Notes: a model not told the origin generated them from the sequence alone. 64,000 bases of DNA from an uncultured Paracoccaceae bacterium (GCA_947495795.1 CANMAI010000009.1:186001-250000), one strand, 5' to 3'. Numbered from the stretch's first letter, positions 44,445-54,191 are shown. Numbers and translations are program-made.

Positions 44445-45379
44445 GCCTTATGGAGCGCCTGCCGGAGGTGCGGGGACGGCTGACGCCCGAGCGTGGGCTG
44501 GCGGATCTGAGCTGGCTGCGCGTTGGTGGAGCCGCGGAAGTGCTGTTTCAACCTCAGGATCAGGATGACTTGGCTGCATTTTTGCGGGAATGCCCTGCGG
44601 ATGTGCCCGTTTTCCCCATCGGCGTCTGCTCTAACCTGATTATTCGGGAGGGTGGTATTCGCGGTGTCGTGATACGGCTGGGCCGGGCCTTTGCCGGTAT
44701 TTCGGTGGAGGGCAACCGCGTACGGGCGGGTGCTGCAGCGCTGGACCGGCGGGTGGCGACTACGGCGGCGGAAGCCGGGGTTGACCTTTCCTTCCTGCGT
44801 ACCATTCCGGGCACAATCGGTGGGGCGGTGACGATGAATGCGGGGTGCTACGGCTCCTACACCTCGGATGTGTTTCGTGAGGCGACGGCCATGACCCGAC
44901 ATGGCGAGACCGTGAAACTGACGGGCGGCGAGATGGGATTTGCCTATCGTTCCAGCCAGATGCCTGAGGGGTTGATCCTGCTGGAGGCGGTGCTGGAAGG
45001 GCCGCACCGAGAGCCTGCCGAGATTGAGGCGCGGATGACCGAGATAGTGCAAAAACGCGCGGCGAGCCAGCCGGTGGATGACCGGTCCTGCGGCTCCACC
45101 TTTCGCAACCCGGCCGGTTTCTCTTCCACCGGGGAGGCGACTGATGTGCATGACATGAAGGCGTGGAAACTGATCGAGGATGCGGGCTTGCGCGGGTTTT
45201 CGCTTGGGGGCGCGCAGATGAGCCCGAAGCATGCTAACTTTTTGGTCAATAACGGTGATGCTTCTGCCACAGAGCTTGAAGAGTTGGGCGAGATGGTTCG
45301 GAAAAGGGTTTTTGAACACAGCGGCGTAAGACTAGAGTGGGAGATAATGCGCGTCGGTGAGTGGAAGGCCACAAGCTGA
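44441..45379 (+). CDS. murB: UDP-N-acetylenolpyruvoylglucosamine reductase MurB
   Basis: A 312-residue FAD enzyme that reduces UDP-GlcNAc-enolpyruvate to UDP-MurNAc with NADPH. Motifs: [18 protein letters not shown], the FAD-binding [23 protein letters not shown]-like [18 protein letters not shown], the catalytic Ser region [11 protein letters not shown] (about 219-229), and the C-terminal [22 protein letters not shown]. This is a type II-like MurB of short length. GTG 44441 overlaps the DUF2484 stop. Confidence 0.97.
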   Translation: MSLMERLPEVRGRLTPERGLADLSWLRVGGAAEVLFQPQDQDDLAAFLRECPADVPVFPIGVCSNLIIREGGIRGVVIRLGRAFAGISVEGNRVRAGAAALDRRVATTAAEAGVDLSFLRTIPGTIGGAVTMNAGCYGSYTSDVFREATAMTRHGETVKLTGGEMGFAYRSSQMPEGLILLEAVLEGPHREPAEIEARMTEIVQKRAASQPVDDRSCGSTFRNPAGFSSTGEATDVHDMKAWKLIEDAGLRGFSLGGAQMSPKHANFLVNNGDASATELEELGEMVRKRVFEHSGVRLEWEIMRVGEWKATS

Positions 45380-45441
45380 CGCAAGAGAATACCGCCCGAT
45401 AGAGCCGATAATGGCCACTGGGCGGGAATATGAGGCGGGTT

Positions 45442-46356
45442 ATGTCGAGCAGGGCAAACTCCCGCATTGCAGTGCTCATGGGCGGCCCTTCGGCCGAGCG
45501 TGAGGTTTCGCTCGTTTCCGGGCGGGAATGTGCTGCGGCGTTGCGGGGCGAAGGATTTGATGTTGTCGAGATCGACGCAGGCCCAGACCTGTGCGACCGG
45601 CTGCGCGCTGCCGCCACCGATGTTGTGTTTAACGCTTTGCATGGCCGCTGGGGCGAGGATGGTTGCGTGCAGGGGCTGCTGGAATGGCTGAAAATGCCCT
45701 ACACGCATTCCGGCGTTCTGGCATCTGCGCTGGCGATGGACAAAGAGCGGACCAAAGAGGTGTACACCCGCGCCGGATTGCCGGTGATGGAGAGCTTTCT
45801 GGCCGATAAGACGGCAGTAGAGACCGCCCATCTGATGCCGCCGCCCTATGTTGTGAAGCCCTATAATGAAGGGTCTTCCGTCGGAGTTTACCTTGTGCAT
45901 GAGGCTGCCAATGGGCCGCCCGCACTGGATGAAACGATGCCGGAAACGGTGATGGTGGAGGCGTATGCGCCGGGGCGCGAGATGAGCACCGCCGTCATGG
46001 GAGATCGCGCTTTGGGCGTGACGGATATTATCACCGACGGATGGTACGACTATCACGCGAAGTATCGGGAAGGTGGCAGCCGCCATGTGGTGCCTGCTGA
46101 TGTTCCTGAAGTGATTTCAGCGGCCTGTATGGATTACGCGCTGCGGGCGCATCAGGCGCTGGGCTGCCGGGGTGTAAGCCGGACGGACTTTCGCTGGGAT
46201 GAGGCGAAGGGGCTTGAGGGCCTTATTTTGCTGGAGACCAACACGCAGCCGGGGATGACGCCCACTTCACTGGCCCCCGAGCAGGCGAGTGTGCTCGGAA
46301 TTTCGTTCGGAGCGTTTGTGCGCTGGATGGTGGAGGATGCCTCATGCTCCCGGTAA
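45442..46356 (+). CDS. ddl: D-alanine:D-alanine ligase
   Basis: A 304-residue ATP-grasp ligase that makes D-Ala-D-Ala for MurF. Motifs: VLMGGPSAEREVSLVSG (about 11-27), HGRWGEDGCVQGLLE, YTHSGVLASALAMDKERTKEV, VVKPYNEGSSVGVYLV, and the C-terminal LLETNTQPGMTPTSL with metal-binding Glu and Asn. ATG 45442 is preferred because GAGG lies 6 nt upstream; ATG 45430 is also in frame. It is followed by ftsQ with a 13-nt overlap. Confidence 0.95.
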   Translation: MSSRANSRIAVLMGGPSAEREVSLVSGRECAAALRGEGFDVVEIDAGPDLCDRLRAAATDVVFNALHGRWGEDGCVQGLLEWLKMPYTHSGVLASALAMDKERTKEVYTRAGLPVMESFLADKTAVETAHLMPPPYVVKPYNEGSSVGVYLVHEAANGPPALDETMPETVMVEAYAPGREMSTAVMGDRALGVTDIITDGWYDYHAKYREGGSRHVVPADVPEVISAACMDYALRAHQALGCRGVSRTDFRWDEAKGLEGLILLETNTQPGMTPTSLAPEQASVLGISFGAFVRWMVEDASCSR

Positions 46357-47213
46357 GGCGCCCCGATCCGGCACCCACACGGCTGAAATACCGGCTGGAA
46401 CGGTTGTGGCTGACGCCCTCGTTCCGGCGTTTCATTCGCACTGGCCTCCCCCTGATGCTGGTCACGACGGCAGCGCTTGGACTGGCGACGGATGTAGATG
46501 TGCGGCATTGGGTTGTGGCCAAATCGGGGGAGGTTCGTGCTGCCGTTGCGGCGCGGCCGGAGCTTACGATTTCACGGATCGAGATACGGGGCGCAAGCTC
46601 TGATCTTGCGGCGCGGGTGGCCGCTGTTCTGGCGATGGAATTGCCGGTGAGCGCGCTGGATCTCGACCTGCATGATCTGCGCGATCAGGTGGTGGCTTTG
46701 GAGCCGGTGCTGACAGCGCGGGTGCGTGTGGCGGAGGCAAATACTCTGGCGGTACAGGTGGTGGAGCGGGTGCCGGTGGCGATCTGGCGGATGCCGGATG
46801 GCCTTTCGCTTGTGGATGGTACGGGCGCGCGGGTGGATACAATCGCGGCCCGGGCGGACCGGGCGGATTTGCCTGTGATGGCAGGCTCCGGCGCTGAAGA
46901 TGCAGTGGAGGAGGGCCTTGCCATCCTGCGGATTGCCAAGCCTTTGGCGCAGCGTGTGCGGGGCCTTGTGCGGATTGGCGAGCGGCGGTGGGATCTGGTG
47001 CTGGACCGGGATCAGGTGATCCAGCTTCCGGAAGATCGGCCGGCGGCGGCGCTGATGCGTGTGCTTGGGCTGGATGATGCCAAGCAACTGCTGGAGCGGG
47101 ATCTTGTGGTGGTGGATTTGCGGGATGGGGCGCGGCCTGTTGTGCGGCTGAGTGCGCCCGCGCTTGATGAGTTCAACGCGCAGAAAAGCGCGAGTGACGA
47201 GGAAGAGACATGA
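46344..47213 (+). CDS. ftsQ: Cell division protein FtsQ
   Basis: A 289-residue bitopic division protein: a basic cytosolic start (about 1-32), a membrane helix (33-51), a POTRA domain (LTISRIEIRGASSDLAARVAAVL, about 73-95), and the FtsQ/DivIB domain (VVERVPVAIWRM and LVDGTGARVD). It links FtsL/FtsB to early divisome proteins. Placement between ddl and ftsA is canonical. Overlaps: 13 nt with ddl and 4 nt with ftsA. Confidence 0.93.
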   Translation: MLPVRRPDPAPTRLKYRLERLWLTPSFRRFIRTGLPLMLVTTAALGLATDVDVRHWVVAKSGEVRAAVAARPELTISRIEIRGASSDLAARVAAVLAMELPVSALDLDLHDLRDQVVALEPVLTARVRVAEANTLAVQVVERVPVAIWRMPDGLSLVDGTGARVDTIAARADRADLPVMAGSGAEDAVEEGLAILRIAKPLAQRVRGLVRIGERRWDLVLDRDQVIQLPEDRPAAALMRVLGLDDAKQLLERDLVVVDLRDGARPVVRLSAPALDEFNAQKSASDEEET

Positions 47214-48532
47214 GTACCCTGTTTGAAAGCCAGCGCGCGATGCGCCAGCGCCGCGAGGCCGCCCTGCGGCGCGGATTGGTGGCGATACTGGATATCGGCA
47301 CCACGAAGATTGCCTGCCTTGTGTTGCAGTTTGCGCCGGAGCAGGCGGATGCGCCGAAACGGGGGCTGACGCATGGGGCGTTCCGGGTGATCGGGGCGGC
47401 GACCACGCGCTCTCGCGGTGTGCGCTACGGTGAGATTACCGCGATGGACGAGACGGAGCGGGCCATCCGCACCGCCGTGCAGGCCGCGCAGAAGATGGCA
47501 GGGATGCGGGTGGATCATGTGATCGCCTGCATTTCTGGCGGTGCGCCGCGCTCTTACGGATTGATCGGCGAGGTCCAGGTGGAAAACGGCGAGGTGGCAG
47601 AGGCCGATATCGGCCATTGCCTCGCCTCTTGCGATGTGCCGGAATATGGCGATGACCGGGAGGCGCTGCATGCGTTGCCGGTGAGCTTTACGCTGGACCA
47701 CCGCACGGGCCTGTCGGACCCGAGGGGGCAGATCGGCGGCAAACTGGCGGTGGATATGCATCTGCTGACCGTGGACGGCATTCCGGTGCAGAACCTGCTG
47801 CATTGTATTCGCCGGTGTGATCTGGAACTCGCCGGATTGGCCGTTTCCTCCTACGCTTCCGCACTTTCGGCCTTGGTAGAGGATGAGCAGGAGCTTGGAG
47901 CGGCCTGCGTGGATATTGGCGGCGGCACGGCGGGTGTTTCGATCTTTGCCAAGCGCCAGATGATCTATGCGGATGCGGTGCCGATGGGCGGGCAGCACGT
48001 GACATCGGATATCTCTCAGGGTCTGCATATTCCCATGGCCACCGCCGAGCGGATCAAGACGCTGCATGGTGGGGTGATGGCGACTGGGCTGGATGACCGG
48101 GACCTGATCGAGATCCCCTCGGCCTATGACGAATTCGAGAGTGATCGCCGCCAGATTACGCGGGCCGAGCTGATCGGTGTGATGCGGCCTCGGATGGAGG
48201 AAATTCTGGAGGAGGTGCGGGCGCGGCTCGATGCCTCGGGGTTCGAATATTTGGCCGGGCAGCGTGTGGTGCTGACGGGCGGCTCTGCGCAGATACCGGG
48301 GCTGGAACAGCTGGCACAGCGGATGCTGGGGCGGCAGGTGCGGATCGGAAAACCGCTGCGCGTGCAGGGATTGCCGCAGGCGGCGACGGGCACAGGCTTT
48401 GCCGCAGCGGTGGGGCTGGCGCTGCTGGCAAGCCATCCGCAGGACGAATGCTGGGATTTCGAGATGCCCGCCGACAGGCTGGGCCACCGCCGCGTGAGCC
48501 GTGCTTTGCGCTGGTTCCGCCAGAATTGGTGA
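47210..48532 (+). CDS. ftsA: Cell division protein FtsA
   Basis: A 440-residue actin-like ATPase that tethers FtsZ to the membrane. Visible motifs: VAILDIGTTKIACLVLQ (phosphate 1, about 24-40), the 1C domain (VIACISGGAPRSYGLIGEV), ACVDIGGGTAGVSIF (phosphate 2), and VLTGGSAQIPGL (adenosine). The C-terminal RRVSRALRWFRQNW is the amphipathic membrane-binding helix. The 4-nt overlap with ftsQ indicates coupling. A hairpin follows, then ftsZ with its own leader. Confidence 0.96.
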   Translation: MSTLFESQRAMRQRREAALRRGLVAILDIGTTKIACLVLQFAPEQADAPKRGLTHGAFRVIGAATTRSRGVRYGEITAMDETERAIRTAVQAAQKMAGMRVDHVIACISGGAPRSYGLIGEVQVENGEVAEADIGHCLASCDVPEYGDDREALHALPVSFTLDHRTGLSDPRGQIGGKLAVDMHLLTVDGIPVQNLLHCIRRCDLELAGLAVSSYASALSALVEDEQELGAACVDIGGGTAGVSIFAKRQMIYADAVPMGGQHVTSDISQGLHIPMATAERIKTLHGGVMATGLDDRDLIEIPSAYDEFESDRRQITRAELIGVMRPRMEEILEEVRARLDASGFEYLAGQRVVLTGGSAQIPGLEQLAQRMLGRQVRIGKPLRVQGLPQAATGTGFAAAVGLALLASHPQDECWDFEMPADRLGHRRVSRALRWFRQNW

Positions 48533-48547
48533 GTTGACCGCAGACCT

Positions 48548-48581
48548 GATTCGTGCGCCTAGCGCGATAAGGGCACGAATC
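48548..48581 (+). terminator. Inverted repeat between ftsA and ftsZ
   Basis: Perfect 9-bp arms (48548-48556 with 48573-48581) and a 16-nt loop lie 16 nt after the ftsA stop, followed by a short T run (48588-48591). It may terminate part of the upstream transcription. Both arms contain a GANTC motif. Confidence 0.4.
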
Positions 48582-48669
48582 CGCCTATTTTGTGGCAGCT
48601 CACAATATATAGCGGTTCATGTGTATTAAATTAGTGACGGTTGGCTATTCATTCGGTACACTCCGAATC
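48548..48669. promoter_or_regulatory. Three GANTC sites in the ftsZ upstream region
   Basis: GATTC at 48548-48552, GAATC at 48577-48581 and GAATC at 48665-48669 fall in the 200-bp ftsA-ftsZ spacer. GANTC is the target of the CcrM adenine methyltransferase of alphaproteobacteria, and methylation of promoter sites controls ftsZ in Caulobacter. The last site overlaps a 6-bp inverted repeat (48651-48668). Confidence 0.4.
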
Positions 48670-48732
48670 GGCAGAAAAGCGAAAGCTGCGACAAAAGCAG
48701 CACAATAAAAAACTGATACAGGCGGACCAGAC

Positions 48733-50262
48733 ATGGCTTTGAACTTGAGCATGCCCGAGCAGCATGATTTGCGCCCCCGCATCACCGTGTTTGGTGTGGG
48801 TGGGGCTGGCGGAAACGCCGTTAACAACATGATCGAGAAAAACCTGGAGGGTGCGGAGTTCGTGGTTGCGAACACGGACGCCCAGGCGCTGGCACAGAGC
48901 CAGGCCACGGCCAAGCTTCAGCTTGGCACGCAGGTGACCGAGGGGCTGGGCGCCGGTGCGCGTCCGGAGATCGGCGCGGCGGCGGCCGAGGAGAGTATCG
49001 AGGCAATCGTGGACCAGTTGGTGGGCGCGCATATGTGCTTTATCACCGCTGGTATGGGGGGCGGCACCGGGACAGGTGCGGCACCGATTATTGCGAAGGC
49101 TGCGCGCGAAATGGGCGTACTGACGGTTGGTGTGGTGACAAAGCCGTTCCAGTTCGAGGGTGCCAAGCGGATGCGGCAGGCTGAATCTGGTGTGGAGGAA
49201 TTGCAGCGAGTCGTGGACACGCTGATCATCATTCCCAACCAGAACCTCTTCCGGCTGGCCAATGAGAAAACGACCTTTACCGAAGCCTTCTCCCTTGCTG
49301 ATGATGTACTTTATCAGGGCGTCAAGGGCGTGACGGATCTGATGGTGCGGCCCGGGATCATCAACCTTGATTTCGCGGATGTGCGTTCCGTGATGGATGA
49401 GATGGGCAAGGCGATGATGGGCACGGGCGAGGCGGATGGCGAAGATCGTGCCATTCAGGCTGCCGAGAAGGCGATCGCCAACCCGCTGCTGGATGAGATT
49501 TCGTTGAAAGGTGCCAAGGGCGTGCTGATCAACGTGACGGGTGGAATGGATCTTACGCTCTTTGAGCTTGACGAAGCCGCCAACCGTATCCGCGGTGAGG
49601 TGGATCCGGATGCAAACATCATTGTGGGCTCCACGCTGGATCCGGAGATGGACGGCAAGATGCGGGTATCCGTCGTGGCTACAGGGATCGATGTGCTGGA
49701 AGGCGAGAAGGATGTGCCTTCCTCGCACCGCCGTGTGGTGGAGGCAGCGCCCGCGCGGGTTGCCGCACCTGTGGCCGAGCCCGAGTATGTGGAGCCTGAA
49801 GTGCCTGCTGGCCCGGCTTTCGTGGACCAGCATGTGGCATCGACGCCCGCCGAGCCCGATTTCTTTGAGGAAGAAGCCGCACCCGAGCCTGAAGTGGCGG
49901 CAGCACCTGCGCCCCATCAGCCGGGTGACGAGATCGAGCGGCCGCGTCGTCCGGGGCAGCCTTCGCCCGAAGCGCTACAACGCTTGCAGGCGGCTGTTGC
50001 AAAGGTTCCGGCCGCCGATGCGCCGGTAGCACCTCAGCATACGGCCCGCCCTCAGGCCGAGGACAGTGGCCGATTTGCGATCAACAGCCTGATCCACCGG
50101 ATGACGGGCCAGCCGACCCAGCGGGAGGAGCGGGCACCGCAGCCGCGCGTGGCCAATCCGCCGCTGACAGCGCCAACGCAGCATCACGATCAGGACGTTC
50201 CTTCAGCCGATCCGCGCGACCGGAATGAAATACCAGCCTTTCTACGGCGGCAGGCGAACTGA
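48733..50262 (+). CDS. ftsZ: Cell division GTPase FtsZ
   Basis: A 509-residue tubulin homologue that forms the division ring. The GTP-binding core (about 12-325) shows [24 protein letters not shown], and the tubulin signature GGGTGTG at 109-115, then the T7 loop region [12 protein letters not shown] long Ala/Pro/Glu-rich linker (about 335-495) leads to the conserved tail [11 protein letters not shown] (499-509) that binds FtsA. The first residues ([17 protein letters not shown]) are typical. A hairpin terminator follows the stop. Confidence 0.98.
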   Translation: MALNLSMPEQHDLRPRITVFGVGGAGGNAVNNMIEKNLEGAEFVVANTDAQALAQSQATAKLQLGTQVTEGLGAGARPEIGAAAAEESIEAIVDQLVGAHMCFITAGMGGGTGTGAAPIIAKAAREMGVLTVGVVTKPFQFEGAKRMRQAESGVEELQRVVDTLIIIPNQNLFRLANEKTTFTEAFSLADDVLYQGVKGVTDLMVRPGIINLDFADVRSVMDEMGKAMMGTGEADGEDRAIQAAEKAIANPLLDEISLKGAKGVLINVTGGMDLTLFELDEAANRIRGEVDPDANIIVGSTLDPEMDGKMRVSVVATGIDVLEGEKDVPSSHRRVVEAAPARVAAPVAEPEYVEPEVPAGPAFVDQHVASTPAEPDFFEEEAAPEPEVAAAPAPHQPGDEIERPRRPGQPSPEALQRLQAAVAKVPAADAPVAPQHTARPQAEDSGRFAINSLIHRMTGQPTQREERAPQPRVANPPLTAPTQHHDQDVPSADPRDRNEIPAFLRRQAN

Positions 50263-50299
50263 GCCGGTGGCTCAAAACAGCATGTTTTGCAATGCTTTA

Positions 50300-50323
50300 G
50301 CGGGTGGCCTTGGGGCCGCCCGC
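50300..50323 (+). terminator. Hairpin after ftsZ
   Basis: A 10-bp GC stem with one G-T pair (50300-50309 with 50314-50323) and TTGG loop, 37 nt past the stop. No long T run follows. A second small inverted repeat (50273-50278 with 50284-50289) lies just upstream. Confidence 0.5.
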
Positions 50324-50558
50324 TTGCGTTACGGGCTGGTGACGGTTTGTGACGACACTGTAGGAAAGGGACACAAAGCTTGATTTGTTCGGGTATGGGC
50401 CGCGCACTACATTACGAATGCGAAGGATCGTGGGGATCCGAGCACCAAAAGAGCATCCGTGTCTCTTCAGGTTTGACGCAGAATAGTAAACGAGTGGTTA
50501 CCTACCTTACGGGATTTGCGCCAAAAGTGATGCGGAAAAGTTAAAAGAGGCAAACACA

Positions 50559-51479
50559 GTGCAGACAAGTTTGACACGCGACGTGCAGTTCGTTGGTACA
50601 GGTTTGCATTCCGGCCGCCCGGCGCGGCTGACGCTTCACCCTGCAAGTGCCGATCACGGGGTGTGGTTCCGCCGCACGGATATCCGTGACCGGGACAATA
50701 GGATCGAAGCGAAATACAACGCAGTTTCTGATACAAGGCTGAACACCCGGCTTTCCAACGCTGTGGGCGTTTCGGTGAGCACTGTGGAACATCTGATGGC
50801 GGCTCTGGCCGGTACGGGGCTGCACAACGTTCTGGTGGATATTGACGGGCCGGAAGTGCCGATCATGGACGGCAGTGCTAAGCGGTTTGTGCGCGACATT
50901 CTGGATGCGGGGCTGATAACGCTGAATGCGCCGATCAAGGCGCTGCGTATTCTGGAACCCATCGAGCATATGGAAGGTGACGCTGAGGTGCGACTGGAGC
51001 CTTTTGACGGTTTCCAGATCAGCTTTGAAATAGATTTCCCCGATGCGGCCATCGGCCATCAAGATGCCTGTTTCGATATGATGAACGGTACATTCGTGCG
51101 CGAGCTTTCCGATTGCCGCACGTTCTGCCGCCGCTCGGATGTGGATGCGATGCAGGCAGCGGGCCTTGCACTGGGCGGCACGCTGGAGAATGCCGTGGTT
51201 GTGGAAGGTGATGCTGTGGTAAACCCCGAGGGGTTCCGCCGGGCCGATGAATGCGTGCGTCACAAGATGCTGGATGCGCTGGGCGACATGAGCCTTGCCG
51301 GGATGCCCATTCTTGGCCATTACATTGGTGCACGGGCGGGCCACGGCCCTTCCAACCGGCTGCTGCGCAAGCTTTTTGCCACGCCACAAGCCTTTGAGAT
51401 CGTGGAATGTTCGGAAGAGCAGGTGCGCCGTCTGCCCGGCTTTGGCATCCGGGCTGCCGATCTTGCGAAGGTTGGCTGA
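50559..51479 (+). CDS. lpxC: UDP-3-O-acyl-N-acetylglucosamine deacetylase
   Basis: A 306-residue zinc deacetylase that performs the committed step of lipid A synthesis. Zinc ligands match the family: H78 (TVEHLMAAL), H235 and D239 (VRHKMLDALGD), with catalytic H262 (ARAGHGPSN). The GLHSGRPARLTLHPA start is typical. GTG 50559 has AGAGG 9 nt upstream. It is separated from ftsZ by a 296-bp spacer and from bamD by an intrinsic terminator. Confidence 0.97.
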   Translation: MQTSLTRDVQFVGTGLHSGRPARLTLHPASADHGVWFRRTDIRDRDNRIEAKYNAVSDTRLNTRLSNAVGVSVSTVEHLMAALAGTGLHNVLVDIDGPEVPIMDGSAKRFVRDILDAGLITLNAPIKALRILEPIEHMEGDAEVRLEPFDGFQISFEIDFPDAAIGHQDACFDMMNGTFVRELSDCRTFCRRSDVDAMQAAGLALGGTLENAVVVEGDAVVNPEGFRRADECVRHKMLDALGDMSLAGMPILGHYIGARAGHGPSNRLLRKLFATPQAFEIVECSEEQVRRLPGFGIRAADLAKVG

Positions 51480-51549
51480 ACACAGTCGCGTATCTTGCGT
51501 GCTGATCCTCTTCCACTCTCGTTTCGACCTGTGCTATGCACATCGGGAA

Positions 51550-51583
51550 GGTGCCGGAGCAACCCGGCACCCCTCTCTTTTTT
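51550..51583 (+). terminator. Intrinsic terminator between lpxC and bamD
   Basis: A perfect 8-bp GC-rich stem (51550-51557 with 51564-51571), 6-nt loop, then CTCTC and six T (51578-51583). It stops only 18 nt before the bamD start, so it lies in the bamD leader. Confidence 0.75.
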
Positions 51584-51601
51584 CGGGGAAGCTTTGTCTC
51601 G

Positions 51602-52444
51602 ATGATGTCTGTGTGGCGTAGAGGTTTTGGTGGGCTGGCTTGCGGAGCATTGTTGCTTTCGCTGGGAGCTTGCGGTGTTTTTGGCGAGCCTGAGATTCCA
51701 GTGGAATCGCGCTCTGCCGAAGAGCTATTCCTGACAGCCGAGTTCGATTTGGATGAAGGCCGCCCGTTACGCGCGGCGCGGCTGTTCGATGAGGTGGAGC
51801 GGCTCTATCCCTACTCGGAATGGGCCAAGCGTTCCATGATGATGTCGGCCTTTGCGTACTATGATGCGCGCTTTTTCTCGGAAAGCCGGGCAGCGGCGGA
51901 GCGCTATCTCGACTTCTTCCCTGCGGATCAGGATGCGGCTTATGCGCAATATCTGATTGCGCTCAGCCATTACGATCAGATTGTGGATGTGGGCCGGGAT
52001 CAGACGACGACATTTGATGCCTTGCAGGAATTGCGCGAGACGATCGAGCGCTATCCGGACAGCGACTATGCCAAATCTGCGGCGCTGAAGTTTGATCTGG
52101 CGCTGGACCATCTTGCCGGCAAGGAGATGGAGGTGGGCCGGTATTACCTGAAGAAGGGGCATTTCTCCGCTGCGATTAACCGGTTCCGCGTTGTGGTTGA
52201 GGATTTCCAGACAACGCAGCACACGGCGGAAGCGTTGCACCGGTTGGTGGAGTCGTATCTTTCGCTCGGGCTTTTTGATGAGGCGCAGACGGCAGGTGCC
52301 ATTCTTGGCTACAATTATCAGGGGTCTGTCTGGTATCAGGACAGCTTTACCTTGCTGACGGCACAGGGCCTGGAAGCGGAGGCCAAGGGGCAGGGCTGGC
52401 TGACGCGGATCTACCGTCAGGTGATCCAGGGCAAATGGCTCTGA
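51602..52444 (+). CDS. bamD: Outer-membrane assembly lipoprotein BamD
   Basis: A 280-residue lipoprotein of the BAM complex that inserts beta-barrel proteins into the outer membrane. The lipobox is SLGAC (Cys24). Five TPR-like repeats follow (for example SAEELFLTAEFDLDEGRPLRAARLFDEVERLYPYSEW and YYLKKGHFSAAINRFRVVVEDFQTTQHTAEALHRLVESYLSLG). The start is one of the two ATGs at 51602 and 51605; upstream in-frame codons include the terminator. recN follows after 19 nt. Confidence 0.95.
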   Translation: MMSVWRRGFGGLACGALLLSLGACGVFGEPEIPVESRSAEELFLTAEFDLDEGRPLRAARLFDEVERLYPYSEWAKRSMMMSAFAYYDARFFSESRAAAERYLDFFPADQDAAYAQYLIALSHYDQIVDVGRDQTTTFDALQELRETIERYPDSDYAKSAALKFDLALDHLAGKEMEVGRYYLKKGHFSAAINRFRVVVEDFQTTQHTAEALHRLVESYLSLGLFDEAQTAGAILGYNYQGSVWYQDSFTLLTAQGLEAEAKGQGWLTRIYRQVIQGKWL

Positions 52445-52463
52445 TCCTTACTCGGGGTGGCGC

Positions 52464-54113
52464 ATGCTGCGCAGCCTGACGATCCGCAATGTGCTTCTGA
52501 TCGATGAGCTGGAGCTTGAGTTCACGCCCGGGCTGAACGTGCTGACGGGTGAGACGGGGGCGGGCAAATCCATCTTGCTGGATGCTTTGGGCTTTGTGCT
52601 GGGCTGGCGTGGGCGTGCGGATATTGTGCGCGCCGGGGCAGCGCAGGGTGAGGTGCTGGCAGAGTTCGAGCTTGGGGCTGATCATCCTGCGCGGGCCGTT
52701 CTGGAGGCTGCGGACCTGCCCGTTGAGGATGAGTTATTGTTCCGGCGAACGAATACGTCCGATGGGCGCAAGCGTGGTTTTGTGAATGACAGGCGGGTTT
52801 CTGGCGATGTGCTGAAAGCGCTTTCGGCTGTGCTGGTGGAGCTGCACGGGCAGCATGATGATCGCGGGTTGCTGGACCCCAAGGGACACCGCGCCTTGCT
52901 GGATGCCTTTGGTGGAACAGAGGTTTTGCGGGGGGCGGTGCGGGAGGCATGGCGCGGGTTGGCGGCGGCGCAGAAGGCTTTGGCTGCGCGGCGGGCAGCT
53001 TTGGAAGAGGCAGCGCGGGATGCGGAATATCTGAAGCATGCCGCAAAAGAGTTGGCGGATCTGGGACCGGAGCCCGGGGAGGAGCCGGAACTGGATGCGC
53101 GGCGTCGGCTGATGCAGGCCGCCGAGAAGATCGCCGAGGATGTGGTACGTGCGGATCAGGCCTTGGGGCTTGAAGGAGCGGAAGGGCGGATTGGTGATGC
53201 GATCCGCTGGCTGGAGAGTGTGGCGGACCGGGCTGAGGGCGGCCTGGACGGGCCGATTGAGGCGCTGGGGCGGGCCTTGGTGGAATTGGATGAGGCCCAG
53301 GGCAGCATCTCCGATTTTGCGGAGAGCCTGAAGTTTGACGGGCACGTGTTGGAAGCTGTGGAAGAGCGGCTTTTCGCGATCCGGGGGCTGGCGCGCAAGC
53401 ACAATGTGGTGCCGGATGCCCTGCCTGCACTGGCAGAGGATTTTGCGGCGCAAGTGGCTGCTCTTGAGGCCGGGGACGCGGACATTGCGGCGCTTGAAGG
53501 CGCGGTTCAGGACGCAAGGGCCGCATTTGATGCTGCTGCGGGGAAGCTGAGTGCGGCGCGGGTGAAGGCCGGAGCGCAGCTTGACAAGGCGATGGCGGCG
53601 GAACTCGCCCCGCTGAAGCTGGAGCGGGCCGTTTTTTCCACCGTGATGGGATCGGCCGATCCGGGGCCCGAGGGGCTGGATCTGGTAACGTTTACTGTGG
53701 CGACGAACCCGGGCGCCCCGGCGGGACCCTTGAACAAGATCGCCTCTGGTGGGGAGCTTTCGCGGTTCCTGCTGGCGTTGAAAGTATGCCTGACGCGGGG
53801 AATTTCCGGGCTGACGATGATTTTTGATGAGATCGACCGGGGCGTTGGCGGTGCAACGGCAGATGCTGTGGGGCGCAGGCTGGCGAGCGTGGCGGAGGGC
53901 GCGCAGGTGCTGGTGGTGACGCATTCACCGCAAGTGGCCGCCTTGGGTTCGCATCATTTTCAGGTGGCAAAATCCGAGGCGGGTGGCGTGACAACAACGC
54001 ATGTGGCGGCGCTGGATGCCGGTGCGCGGGTCGATGAGATTGCGCGGATGCTCTCGGGCGACGTGATCACGGATGAGGCCCGATCTGCGGCGCGGGCTTT
54101 GCTGGGGCGGTAA
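52464..54113 (+). CDS. recN: DNA repair ATPase RecN
   Basis: A 549-residue SMC-like ATPase that acts in double-strand break repair. Walker A is GETGAGKS (29-36), with the RecN-specific LVELHGQHDDRGLLDP, a coiled-coil middle (about 160-360), the ABC signature GGELSRFLLALK, Walker B MIFDEIDRGVGGATADAVG, and the H-loop VVTHSPQVA. No SOS box was seen nearby; it is probably co-transcribed with bamD. A 23-bp inverted repeat begins at its stop codon. Confidence 0.97.
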   Translation: MLRSLTIRNVLLIDELELEFTPGLNVLTGETGAGKSILLDALGFVLGWRGRADIVRAGAAQGEVLAEFELGADHPARAVLEAADLPVEDELLFRRTNTSDGRKRGFVNDRRVSGDVLKALSAVLVELHGQHDDRGLLDPKGHRALLDAFGGTEVLRGAVREAWRGLAAAQKALAARRAALEEAARDAEYLKHAAKELADLGPEPGEEPELDARRRLMQAAEKIAEDVVRADQALGLEGAEGRIGDAIRWLESVADRAEGGLDGPIEALGRALVELDEAQGSISDFAESLKFDGHVLEAVEERLFAIRGLARKHNVVPDALPALAEDFAAQVAALEAGDADIAALEGAVQDARAAFDAAAGKLSAARVKAGAQLDKAMAAELAPLKLERAVFSTVMGSADPGPEGLDLVTFTVATNPGAPAGPLNKIASGGELSRFLLALKVCLTRGISGLTMIFDEIDRGVGGATADAVGRRLASVAEGAQVLVVTHSPQVAALGSHHFQVAKSEAGGVTTTHVAALDAGARVDEIARMLSGDVITDEARSAARALLGR

Positions 54114-54191
54114 TCCGATCCGCGCCCCGCTTCGCCGTCGGCTCCCATCCGCCCACCCACGCCACCGCCGAAGCGGGGCGCGGATCGGATT
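54112..54191. repeat. Large perfect inverted repeat downstream of recN
   Basis: Arms of 23 bp at 54112-54134 and 54169-54191 are exactly complementary, very GC-rich (GCGCCCCGC core) and enclose a 34-nt loop. The left arm overlaps the recN stop. It lies between convergent genes, which suits a bidirectional terminator, but neither side has a T run. A repeated extragenic palindrome is the other possibility. Confidence 0.75.
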
